Below, in pieces: positions 12,655 through 25,000 of a stretch of 64,000 nucleotides of DNA. A program made the position numbers and the translations under genes. Location of the stretch: assembly GCF_965363235.1 (NCBI RefSeq), contig NC_134838.1, positions 17,764,441 through 17,828,440 of the forward strand. Reading direction: 5' to 3'. Position 1 is the stretch's first letter. Each line of letters starts with the position of its first letter. This stretch comes from Mytilus galloprovincialis. Lineage: Eukaryota > Mollusca > Bivalvia > Mytilida > Mytilidae. The notes below the pieces were generated by a model. The model did no database searches. It had not been told where the DNA came from and saw only the letters and a list, made by a program, of their open reading frames with translations.

Positions 12655-12920
12655 CATTTGATAAAATTGAGAATGGAAAAAGGAAATATGTCATAGGAGA
12701 CAACAACCCGACAAAAGAGCAGAAAACAGCCGAAGGCCACCAATGGTTCTTCAACGCTGTAAAAAAAATCCCGCACCGGAGTTGAATGGGCCTCAGCGAC
12801 CCCTAAATAAAATGTGTGTACTAGTATAGATCAGTGAAAAGGACGTCATACTAAACTTTAAAACATATAAATGAACTAAAATTAAAAAAAAACATGCAAG
12901 ACTTTCAAAGACCAGGCTCC
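12655..12920 (+). repeat. High-copy mussel repeat, second copy
   Basis: Same family as 1740-1930: CATAGGAGACAACAACCCGA, ACAGCCGAAGGCCACCAATG, then GGACGTCATACTAAACTTTA. Confidence 0.7.
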
Positions 12921-13129
12921 TGGCTTTCGGTAAGAAAACGGCTGATAACCTAGAAAACCATTACTAAGGTTGTTGTCAAATGATTATTTTCGTGCAACGT
13001 GTTTCCAATTTTTATTTCGTCGTTTTCGTTTTTTGTCATGGCTATGCTAGCTTGTTTTCGAATATAGTGTGTTTGTAATTTGTTATCTTTCATCGATTGT
13101 AAAACAATGAAAATGTTAAATGTTAAATG

Positions 13130-13365
13130 TTATAAACTTGGGATTCCACTACTGACAATCTGACTTACACATAAGTTAATGCTGAACAGATGTATTAACA
13201 AAGGTCTGATAGCCCGACTAAAAGACAAACAACAAAACATAAACACAACATAGAAAACACAAAACCGAGCAAAATCAACCCTTAAAAGTAACGATTTAAG
13301 GTGTAGTATGCAAATCCTCACCCATATGTGGCAGCACCCGTTGTGTTGCTCTTTGGGGCACAAAC
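13130..13365 (-). repeat. Reverse copy of the 5060-5335 repeat
   Basis: On the minus strand it reads GAGCAACACAACGGGTGCTG, then CCACATATGGGTG and TTTTCTATGTTGTGTTT. Confidence 0.6.
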
Positions 13366-13369
13366 CTGA

Positions 13370-16300
13370 TGATAAGCCGCTAGACCAAATACTTGGGAAA
13401 ATAGGATGGGATAGGGGTACGACAATTTCAACATATCAGCTGAAAGAATTATTCAATGTCGTTCTACTTAATGATTTCGCATTCAATTTTGATATTCATC
13501 CTTCTTTTTAACATTCGATTTAAATATTCATTTTGATTCATTAAAGATGTAATGTTTTGTTCAACATTCATAAACACAAATTGTCACATAGACGTTTAAC
13601 CGACAAATTATCTAAGATTATTGTAAGAATATTTGTGAAACGATACCCAGAATTAAAATTCAAAACAATTCTCAGCTTTGACGTTATGTACAATTCATTA
13701 ACCTTGTTCCATTGTGTTTTATAGCATGGGCTGATCTTTAATATTAATCTTTACTACTAACAATGTTTTTATTCACATTACTTATTTACTTAACTTGAAA
13801 ATACATGTGGCATGGAACTAAACATTCTGTCTTTATCATTGAGATCAGGAATAAGTTCATTTTCTTATTGTAATTGTTAAGTGTATTTCGCAATATGAAA
13901 AGCTCGTCACGCGGAGCCTCACGTTTCAAATACCTTTAAATACAGTCAATTTAAATTTTAAAAATGTAGTGTCATGAAACTTAATTCTTTGAATTTATTT
14001 ATAGACAGTTGTCTTTGAAAACTAGCAAAACCTTATGAATCTGAAAAAATATGCAAGCAGGGAATTTTTATATGCTGAAGCGAAAAAGTCAATAGGTGTT
14101 ATAAGATTTAACTTTTTCCTTCTTATTTTAGGAATTTCTATTGTGCGTCTGTTTTGTATAAATACAATATTCTGCCTCTTTCAATGCAAGTAATGTATAA
14201 TAATGCATTCAGAATAATAATAGGATTTCAAAATTATAGATGTAGTGCAAGTAACAATTTTATTAGATTGAGCAAGTTACAATTTAATTAGATTGTGCAA
14301 GTAAAATGTTTGTCGTAAATGAAGATACATTCCTTCAAGGAAGTTATGTCAATGTTTAGTTTGTGAAATCGCTTGAAAATATATGAAAATCATTTGGTTG
14401 ATACATTTCTCAGAAGTGATTTATTGTATTCTTCAACATTGTTAAGAGTATATTTATGCATGGGTTAGATCTTTTTATACCAAATTCAATACTGTAAATA
14501 TTTGTTCCTGTTTTAACAGAATAGTTTGTGTCCTGTATACATAATATCAGAAGTCCGTTACTATACTATGTACATGTTGTGTACAAGATGTAAGTTTGTA
14601 CAAATTATAATTTGTACAGGGTTTTTGTACAAGTTATAAGTTTTTTGACACATACCTTCTTGCATCATGTGATACAGATTTATCTTCTAAAATGTACTAG
14701 TTTAATGTTTTGAATTCAATTTTATATACTTCAACCCAACATTTAGTGCTTGTCTCATTGTCCCCAAACTGGAAATGAGGATACCTAGATGGTTTAAATT
14801 CTAATTTTATTTTTCTCCTTTTACCATATTCATGCCAATAAAAAGTCGTTCTGTGGTCTCATAATGTTTTATGTATCAAGTCTCAGTATTAGACTGTATG
14901 ATGAAGATGTGAAAATATGACAGAAATCTGTGGAACAAAAGACTGTGTGTTTGCATCATCCATTTGTGTTAAGCAGTTCACAAAACACTGATAACTTGTA
15001 CAAAAAATCTAACAACTTGTACACAACATATACATAATATCAGAAGTCCTTCTGCATAGGTCAGAGATATAAATACGGCAAAAGATGAAATAAATTTTAC
15101 AAATAACATTATAGAGTTAAAATTAGCTTCAATCATTATTTTTTACGAGATCGTTTTGTGCAGTTTAACATCATAAAAGAGTAATTAATACTTCTTAAAA
15201 TAAAACAAGAACAATCATTGGAGCTTGTTCCACTGACAGTATAACCCTCTTCAACTTCAAACAACTATTTTGATAAATTCCTAAGTATAAATAGAAAACT
15301 TTGAAATAGTTCATAATTCTCCATTCCACTTCCAACTCTTATCTGTTTAATTACACTTGAATATATCCCCCAAAAATTATCTAGAAACATTCACATAAGA
15401 TAAGGGAGTATTCTGATTGATTGGTTGATTCCAACATTTGGTTTTTCATAGTATTTGTAGATCATTAGAAAATTTGCAACAGTAAAGGTCTTGGTCAGAA
15501 GAAAAAAACATTCAATTCCCTCAAATAAGACTAAAGATTTAATTTTATCAAGGTATGTTTTATTTAAGAAAACTATTTTTAGATATTTTGCTAATATAGG
15601 CGAGGTTTTATTTATCATTTTATGTATGTCATTGCACAGTGTATTTAACCAATACAAAGCGTCACGTTATTTTCTTATTGCATCATCAGGTAAACAATAT
15701 TGCGTAAGTATATTGCCAAACATTCATCAGAATACCACAATATTGGCCGAATTCCACATGTATAGGATAAGTGTTTATCTAAATAATTTAGTATAGTATC
15801 AATTGCATTATATTACAATACAATACATAAAAAAAATCATAGAAATTAAACATTACATGTTAATCTTGTTGGTTTATTTGTTTTGATTACGGTCTTTAAT
15901 CGTAATCAGATTTGACCCTTTCTGTTTTTTGTAGTAAGTTAAGAACAGGCCAAGCCTAAGACCTTTTAAACTGCATGCGACTACTTAAACCAATTGAAAC
16001 ATTGAACTATTTAAAAACTTTGAAATTAATTGGTGAATCGATCCCAAAATCAGACTAGAATATAATTCATCACTAATAAAAAAAAATAACTGATTGTCTA
16101 TCTTTTTTTTTTTTTTTGTCTTTTTTTTCAGTTTCTCTATCTATTGTAATGCTTGCATAACATGCAAAACTGGTAAAAACCATCGTATGTATACAAGAAC
16201 AATTACACATGAACAAGTCGCCTGAAGTTTCAGCCATGTAATAATATATTTGCCGATCTTGTCTTGCTGATATTTTTTCAATTGACTATTTGTCTTTATC

Positions 16301-17150
16301 TTCTATTCTACTATTGTTTTGGGCGTGGCTGTTGAGAATTTTTCTTTCTGATTATTTTTCCCAAAAAAAACGTTTCTTGTTAATCTATTTAGTTTATTTT
16401 TAAAAGTCAAAGCACAGAAAATGAATAGAAATCGTCATTTTGGAACCAACAAGGTTTCGACTCGGGATTTCGGCAATGCTCAACTTGTGAGTTTACAAAG
16501 GTAATTGTGATCTTGATATTATCTACATTAATGTAATTGTATGGATTATACAGGAGAAAACCCCATTGTGTGATTAGAAACTAAACAAAATGATAGAATT
16601 GTAAAATAAATTAGGAAACGATACCTTTCAGACAATGCTTTGAGAATATTGAAAGAAATTAATCAGGTCACCGTACGGTTTTTCCGGCTAAATTACAAAA
16701 TAGGAAAATTCCATGAAGATTCCATCTGAATGCATTTTTCGAGTTACATCCCCATAAAATGCAAATTTAAAAATATTCAAAAACAACAAAAAAAGACACC
16801 CATACCACCTTAATTAAACATTGCCTATTTGAAGCAGGTCGACGGCTATTTGGGGTTGGGCTAAAAAAAAAAAATCAAAGTGACCACTTCTTCGGTATTT
16901 TCGTCTCCTTTCGGTTGGTTTTTTTTTCACTCCCAATTTTACTCTATGTAAATTTTACTCGATTTAATGTGTTTTGAATGTACCATTGGTAAATTACAAA
17001 TCCCATGTAAATATCCAAAGTAGGCTTACAAATATGTGACAACACAAGCGTCATGTATCGATAGAGCACTAAAAGTCGCTTTCGTGAAAACTAATACGAA
17101 AAAATGTTATTTTTAATTTTGCTTTCGATGTTCTCTCTTTTTTTATATAA
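13370..17150. other. Intergenic, no gene seen
   Basis: AT-rich with T and A runs. CTTGTACAA-type motifs repeat loosely at 14560-14640 and 14990-15030, each beside an ATAATATCAGAAGTCC copy (14542 and 15033). The open frames at 15391-15796 on both strands overlap each other and lack support. Confidence 0.5.
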
Positions 17151-17151
17151 A

Positions 17152-17289
17152 CACTGGCGGATCCAGAAATTTTCATAAGTGGGGACCACTGACTGCCTAA
17201 GAGGGGCCCGCTCCAGTCACGCTTCAGTGATTCCCTATATAAGCAACCATTTTTTTTCTGAAAAAGGGCTCCCCCTATTTCCGCCTATG
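17152..17289 (+). mobile_element. GGCGGATCC-family MITE, 138 bp
   Basis: Starts CACTGGCGGATCCAG, ends TTTCCGCCTATG, flanked by ATAAA (17147-17151, 17290-17294). Contains GCTTCAGTGATTCCCTATAT. Confidence 0.7.
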
Positions 17290-17299
17290 ATAAAAAGCT

Positions 17300-18689
17300 T
17301 GTTTAAGTTTGACCGAGTTATTAATGTTTCAACAAAAATTGAACCACAAGACTTATACTGAATGGTGAATAACATGGACAGCTGTCTCTTTTCCGATCGA
17401 TGAAAGAATCATTCAATATTCTAAATCATTCTTTTATAGAAATCCCATTGAGATTTATTGCTCAACTTATATTTCCCTCAATATTGGTCTTTTGATATTA
17501 TTCGATTGCTTATTAATTAATATAACAAGGCGACGACCATTGGATATTCTGGGGAGAGGGAGTATTAGTGGATTGAATATCGACTGTTTTACTGTTTCTT
17601 CGCATTCTTTTGATCACTATTATTCTTTGTATATTGTGTTTCAAAACATTCGTTTTCATCAAGTCCTGTGAAGCGCAAAATGATCTATTTCCAGTTCATA
17701 TTATTTTTAAAGTCTTAAATTACTGTCAGGACATTCATTTTCAATAAATTAATTTGGAATACATTCTTGAGATTCTATGCTACTCTTGTTATCTACAATG
17801 AAATTATGATCGTAATATGTTACTTCCTCGTGTTCTGATGAAAATATTAATGAATTCAACACGACTGTAACTTGACAACGTGTACGGACACCTACACACG
17901 CTTGGCTACATATAAAAGTTGTAAATAGTAAATGTGGGGATCTAGAAACGACTTAAGATCGATTTGACCTCAGCGATCATACCACCAGTGATGACGCAGA
18001 AACCGGATCAATAGCAACACGAACGACATTCATAAACAATCTTTAGGCATTTAAATCCATTTTCTGTTTGGAATTTGAAATTTAAATCAAACAAGATTAT
18101 GCAGTGTTTCTGTTTACCTGGTACTAACTAGCAAATTAAATGGACCGATTTTTATCTGCGTTTTTTAAAGTTCTTTTTTCCCATTCAAATTATAAAGAAT
18201 ATAATTTTTATTTGAATGTTTTTACCTTGTAATTCAGAGTACTAAATGTTCGTGTGTAATTTTTCATTCTATATTACATGGCTAGGGATTTTATCCATCT
18301 CTATTTATAATAACTTAATATACCAATCTTAAGAACAATCATGAAAATACTTTAAAAAATTCTCACTGGAAACCCTCAAAAATCGCCTTACTGTTTTTTT
18401 GTTTTTTTGTTTCAAAAGTTGGATAACCCTGCAAACATCACTTGTATAGATTGACATGTTGTTGTTTACTCAATGTCCAGTAGCACATATTTCAAACATA
18501 TCTAGGTTGAATACAGGGGGAAAACAAACCACCTATAGAATATGATTGATTTCGATTGTTGTTTGCTTGACTACTAGTTGGAAATACCAAATGTTTTAAA
18601 GCTTGAAGCTTTGTATTGGTCCTGAAAGTCTATTCATGGCATCCATCTTGAAACCATCTCAATAAGTCATAAACACAAACAAAGATAAA
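17300..18689. other. Intergenic, no gene seen
   Basis: No supported coding sequence; a diverged piece related to the SINE tail lies at about 18450-18540. Confidence 0.45.
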
Positions 18690-21600
18690 GGATTTTTCAT
18701 CTTTTATTATTTAAATTTTTACTTGTACAAACTTCTTACAAGCAACACATTAACAACATTTACACCCTATTTACATAACAATACAATATAAAGCACTCAT
18801 ACTAAATTGTACCATACATCCTTGAAAAACAAGCACTAAATAATGCCAAAAAAATGAGAAAATAAAATAATGAATGGAAACTCAAAATAATTCAAAATGA
18901 TATGCATTAATTAAATAAATATATGAGCTTTAATTTAATAAACCTGACTTGGTGAACAATGTTATGATACAACTGCTTACATTTGAAGGTCACCTGACTT
19001 AGGAATAATATTCAGTTAAAACTGCTTACATTACAAGGTCACCTATCTTGTCCTTTAACATTTTATTACATCCTTTTAACATTTTATTACGCATACAAGT
19101 TATATGAAATATGAGATTATCCTTGATTTTTTTCTAGCATTATCAGACAGATCATACGTTTTATACTAATTCAGGTGGAAAAAGAGGAACAAAAAAAGCC
19201 TGTATCTCTTTTAAAAACTATAAAAATACCAAAACCAGACTGGCAACAGCCTTTTTTTTAGAACAATTTTATTCAAATTAATGTTACATTTACATTGGGT
19301 CTTTTTTTCAGAATTAAAAAATTAAACTTCTCATGATGTGAATGAGGAATTGATATAAATGAACTTCCTTAAATATAATTCTTTAAGCCTGATGAACACA
19401 AATTAATACATTTTTGATGCATATATTCTTTGAATCAATGCAGTTGCTTTTTAAATCTGAAAGGAGCGATTTTGTTTGAACATTTTATGGAATGTAAAAG
19501 GTCAAAACTCCAACCACTCATCAAAAATATAAAGCAATCTAATCATATACTAGACACTATATCTAAGCAATATAATTTGGCACATGCTTTTCAAGCACTC
19601 TTAGCACTTCAAACTTAAAACCATTTAAGGAATGTATGAGCACACTATGAAACAAGGAAAAAGTTTTCATCTTAATAACTGACAAACTTCTAAAAAAACT
19701 AAATGCTTAAATTTCTGCAACTTTTTTTAAAGTGTTATTTAAATTAAAGATAGTAAATAACTTTAAAATTCATTTGAATATGATGTTTATATATACAACT
19801 TTATTTCCTCTATTATAGAGATTTGGTGTACATGAAATATATAAATCAGAAAATCAAAAACAAAGAATTAAAGTCACTGTTTAAATATATTTCCTTTCAA
19901 CATCTTTATAAAGATAAAAAATTGACTTGCTGTAAATCATATTTGGCACAGTTAGAAACTGAAACATTACTTATAAATAATAAGCAATTCCTTTGCAAGC
20001 TTTTAACAAAGCACTATCCCTGGTTTTATTTACAATGTATAGATACAATAAATAAAAGAATCTAGAATTTTACAGGCACGATTCTTAAGCAATTATTATG
20101 CAAAACTATGATATTGAATTGTCAGATTTTACTCGGTCCATACAGAAATATATCAAATGAAAAAAAGCAATCATGAGATATTCTTATCAAATCAACTGTA
20201 CAAGAGGAAACAAAATATGGTTTATGAATGGAATAAATAATAATGCCTCACAACTTTTCACTTGATTTTGAGCAGTTATTAAACATAGTTGGGAATCAGA
20301 TCTAGTATTCTTTGATATATACCTTCTAGGTAAGCACCAATATTTATCTGACACTAAATAGATTCAGGATCAAGTCCTATTCACATAAATATACTAAATT
20401 GACTACATCATGATTGTATGTTCATATTTACAAAGATTTAACAAAAACAAAAGTTAATAAATAAACAACTATGTACAATTCTAATACTTCTCATATGTTC
20501 ATCTTTATATTCACAATTAACATCATCTACACATAGGTCAAAACATGTCTAGTCACAATATTACAACAGCAAATGTAGGTCACGTATTCCAAATAAAGAT
20601 AATGCTTCAGGGAAAATTTAGTTCGACTTTCATAGGACAATGACATAATTTTATCTTTCATAAACAGTGGCGGATCCAGAACTTTTCCTAAGGGGGGCCC
20701 TCTGACTGACCTGAGGGGGGGCCGCTCCAGCCATGCTTCAGTGATTTCCTATATAATCATCAAATTTTTCCCACAAAAGGGGGGGGCTGCCCCCAGAATG
20801 AATCCGCCTATGATAAATCATATCTCGAGATTTATTTCCTTCATAATTTTTCCATTTCATCATTTATATAATAAAATGTACTAGTAAAAGTATCATTATT
20901 AAAAAAAAATGTGTTGTCTTGATATACGTCAATAAGATGGTAACCTCAAGACACAATACAAAAAAAGACATTTATTTTTTAATAGACTGTTTTTCAAATT
21001 AGACAAGGGTCTTATACATATATGCAACTTTATCATTCAAAATGCTGATCTGCTGTGTAACAATAACTAACAAGTTTTTAGCTAAGAATGATCACATCAT
21101 TGGTCTAAGACAATTATTGCACACAAGTCTATGACACACACATACACATATCCATGACACATATACACATTCTTTTTCCATGTACCTCCATTAATTACAT
21201 TCAAGGGCTTTAGCACCATTTTCCATGCACACAATATTCTATACTTTGTCAAGTCTTTTTCACTATGGATTTTATCCATTAACAAAGTACCATTCACACA
21301 GTTATAAATCTTTTATTCATCATGACCTTTTACACAATTACATTTGACTTGTTTTACCAGAATGTGACGTTGGGAATATTAAGCACAAATTAACCAGAGT
21401 TCTCTCAGTTTGTTCTTTAAACAAATTCACTGGAAATTGCGTCTACTGACACAGAGACCTGAGACAACTATTTCCAGGATATCATTATGTACAATTCAGC
21501 TGTTGTGATGTCTATCTTTAAAGAATCAAGAAATAAACAAAGTAGAGATCTGTATATTTGATCAAGATTAAGAAAATTCTAGAATAAATGCAGTTACTGA

Positions 21601-21983
21601 TAAAAATGCCGGTTTTATGTAAATCACAACGTAAACAAAGCTGCCAGTGTACAAAGACTAAGTGTGATATGACTACCCATTGTTACCCAAGGGCCATCAT
21701 GAAGATATTATGCTTTAAAGTGTCCAATGCTTCTAGGATTAAAACTTGGTCCTTCCTCGAGATTTCTTCTTCGAACTGCCTTTGGGTTTTCAGATCTATT
21801 TTCCACAAGATTTCACAATCAACGTTCCAATGGGACTGAATTTGATCGATGTAGGTGCATCATGAGCTTTTATTTGATGAATGTTCTTACACTGGAATTC
21901 CTTTTCTCAATTATTTCGACAATAATTGTTAAGTTTATTTCACAGCCATGATTAAATTAAAAGTTCTATAGGAATTCTTTACA
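18690..21983 (-). other. Downstream region of the receptor gene, probable long 3'UTR
   Basis: No convincing coding sequence. Candidate poly(A) signals on the minus strand lie near 21310 (GAATAAAAG) and near 18700 (ATAATAAAAG). Vertebrate relatives have long AT-rich 3'UTRs, so part of this may be transcribed, but the true end is not decided by the sequence. The stretch contains one 148-bp GGCGGATCC-type element at 20665-20812. Confidence 0.35.
20665..20812 (+). mobile_element. GGCGGATCC-family MITE, copy with ATAAA duplication
   Basis: Starts CAGTGGCGGATCCAG, ends AATCCGCCTATG, flanked by ATAAA on both sides. Shares GCTTCAGTGATTTCCTATAT with the 17-kb copy. Lies in the putative 3'UTR of the receptor gene. 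Confidence 0.75.
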
Positions 21984-22013
21984 TCACACATCTTCTGTCA
22001 ATGGCTTTATTTC
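21984..22013 (-). CDS. VLDLR-like exon 19: nine-residue C-terminus and stop
   Basis: Acceptor CTTTTCTAG then ten codons ending EIKPLTEDV and TGA at 21984-21986. It is phase 0, as exon 18 requires. Exon 18 has a stop-free frame into its GTAAGT donor, so a short last exon is needed; this is the first acceptor giving an early stop. An alternative last exon cannot be excluded. Confidence 0.7.
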   Translation of the reverse strand, partial: EIKPLTEDV

Positions 22014-25000
22014 CTAGAAAAGAAACAACAACAATATATTAATAATGCCAATAAAACAATCTAAGATACATGTATGTTTTCAAATTGAATTTTTAGTTAA
22101 AACACTCGACTTTTGTGCATAAATTAAAATTTGAATACATTCAAAATTCATCACAAGACTTACTGATGCTCTTGCAAAAGTAAATGGGTTTTTTTTCTCT
22201 TCTAATTGCCATAAAATGTCACCATTTTCATTTCTTTATTCAGGGAAGGCCCTTAAAAGGGGGGAGTTTTTTTTTTACAGCACATAATTACACAAATATC
22301 AATGTGAAGGGTTTGAAAATAACAATTGGTTTGCAATTTCTACTAGAATTTAACATGCAACACCAAATAATCAGCACACTTAGTTATATTATGGTTGGTG
22401 ATGTCACAATAAATGGAGAGAACTACCAATTCCACAGGAAAACTGGTAAAAAAAACTTGCCAATTAATATCCGATTCAAACCCATCTTGAGGAAATTGTC
22501 AGAAGCTAGTGATGGTAAACTAATTGCACTACTAGACAACCATGACAGCTATAAATACTTGAGGTAAACAACAGGACACTTACCGATTGATCTCCTTTAT
22601 TATGATGTCCATCTCTGCCCTGGTGACCAATCATAACTGAATGATGGTCATCTGTTGTTGTTGTTTTACGGTATACTGGGTTATCAAAGTTCATACTCTT
22701 GATGTTACGTTTCTTCACTCTTCTGTATACAAAACATCCAACCTGGAGAAAGAGATATTATAATTCATAATTAATTCATACTAAAAGGACTTTCATTATA
22801 CGCAAAATTAAGAAATACTGTATATTTGTTTAGCTGCACAAGCCAATATTTTAACTACATGAACTATGAAGATGTAATTTAAATTAACAAGAATATTTGA
22901 ATAAATATACTATAGAAATTCTTTACTTTAAAACAAATATTTTAAAACAAATGCTAAATGGGACTAGAAAATTTTGCATTTTTAAGATACTGGTAAAAGT
23001 ATAATAATTATAATAACTTACAATAAGTAGCATGATGACAATAAAACCAACAACACCAATGGCAACGAATGCCACAATTCCTGTCTGTTCCTCCTGCAAT
23101 GATTTAGGTTGTTCCAAAGTTTTGTTGAGTTTCTCTGTAAAAGTTGTGTATTTTGGTCCACCAGTAGATACAGCAATAATAGGGTGTTGTGTGACTGGTT
23201 TCTGTGGTTCATGATGGCCTTGTGTTGTTTCTGGTTTAGGTGCAGGTGTAGTGGCTGGTTTTTTTGTTGTTGGAACAGTAATACCAGCTGCAAAGAAACA
23301 AAAATATTATGAAATAGTTGCACTGTATTTGCAAAATGCAATTCATCAGTGACACAAGTTCCCCAAGTCAGCAATGCTTATCAATGATACATTTATAAGA
23401 AAATCAAGTGTTAAAGGCTTTCTTGAAAAAAGGTAATAAGTAATAAATTTGCCACAAGTTACTTGCGTGCTGAAGTGTAAAATGTATACATACAGAAAGA
23501 CAATTAACAGGGGTCACCACACTAAGGGAAGTGAATGACTAGGTTTCCCCAAGACTTTCCACTTACCTCTAGAGAAGCTCTAGAGAGAAGTTTATGTCAC
23601 CCTCAATTTACAGTAAAATTTCCAATGTTACCTCATGATTTTTTTAAATTTCTCAATCCAAATGTAAATGAACCGATAGTTGATGAGATACAAATTATGT
23701 TATCCACAAATGCAGAACTGATTTGTACACGTTATTATTAGTTAATTAGTCATGCAGAATTATCAATGAATAAATGAATGTATATGACAAGTAACAAATG
23801 ATTACAAGCAAACACTCACAACAGAAAGCCATGCTTCTTGATTCTTTTTTTTTTTACGGGACATTAACATGTATGATTTGGACAAAAAATAAAAGTTTTA
23901 CTGGTCATTTGGTCCAGTAATGCATAACTCTTAACTGGACAAAACCAGTTTTTACTGACCTTTGCCAAATGTCAGGGACCTTGTGAATGAGCATTTTACT
24001 GTTCTCAATAAAAATGTCATGGAAATTTAGGGCTATTTCTTTAAAACTTATGTGGGAGGGTAGGAAGGAAAGTTTAATTATTGAATGTTGGTCATGTGTC
24101 TTTTTTCAGTATGCGTTATTACCATAATGCCAAATTATGGCAAAAGTTATGACAAGTAAGCAATAAATAAAACACTTTTTGGAAAAAAATTAATGTTGTT
24201 TAAACTTCCTAGTTCAGTACTAAAATAAAATTGACAACAATCAACTACAACACTGAATTTTTACAACAATCAACAACAACAATGAATTCTCACCAGTAGA
24301 ACTAGTATTCTTATTAGTGCTATTAGGTGATGGAGTTGTAGATTTAACTGGTTTTACACTTGAAGTTAGTTCAGGAATATCTGTTGCTTCTGTTATAAAG
24401 TAAATATTATGAGTGGGGTTAGTATGATGTGTATGATTGCAAGCAACTTTTATATTCTGTTATCTACAACAATTGTTATCAGTCATTTTTTGTAAATAAA
24501 CTAGATCTCAGTTTTTTATATTATGGTCTAGAGTTGTATTGTACCCCAAAAAAATCAAACCAATTACCATGATCTATATAGTTTACTTTTGTAAAAAAAA
24601 AATTTTGATGACTGGAATTGTTACAAATAACAAATATCTACCAAGAGAAAAGGACAAACATGACAATGATCAAAATGATGATGAAGTGATATGAATATAT
24701 AAACATGATAAATATATAAATAAACATATTAATGGAAAGTTGATATCATGAAATTGTTGAAAAAGTAGACATGCTTGTACAATGTAATTATAGTATATGA
24801 ATGATGACCGCAATTTATAAATGATGTAGAAGCAATCTTACCTTTATCAACACATGTCATTCCATTGAAGGAAAGTTTTTTGCTGTCTGGACAGGCACAT
24901 GTATACTTTTGTACATTAGGATCTGTAGAATGTGCATCAGGTTTTGGTAAACACAAGTATTCACAACCTCCATTGTTGTTAGCGCATTCATTAACACCTA

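Noticed and set aside
15391-15796. Overlapping 88- and 101-codon frames on opposite strands
   Set aside because: Mutually antisense, AT-rich codons, no start context, no conserved motif.
19430-20065. Two plus-strand frames of 62 and 80 codons
   Set aside because: In the AT-rich region downstream of the receptor gene; no splice or domain support.
22184-22567. 127-codon plus-strand ORF in the last receptor intron
   Set aside because: Overlaps exon 18 antisense at its end, has no motif and no splice or promoter signs; likely chance.
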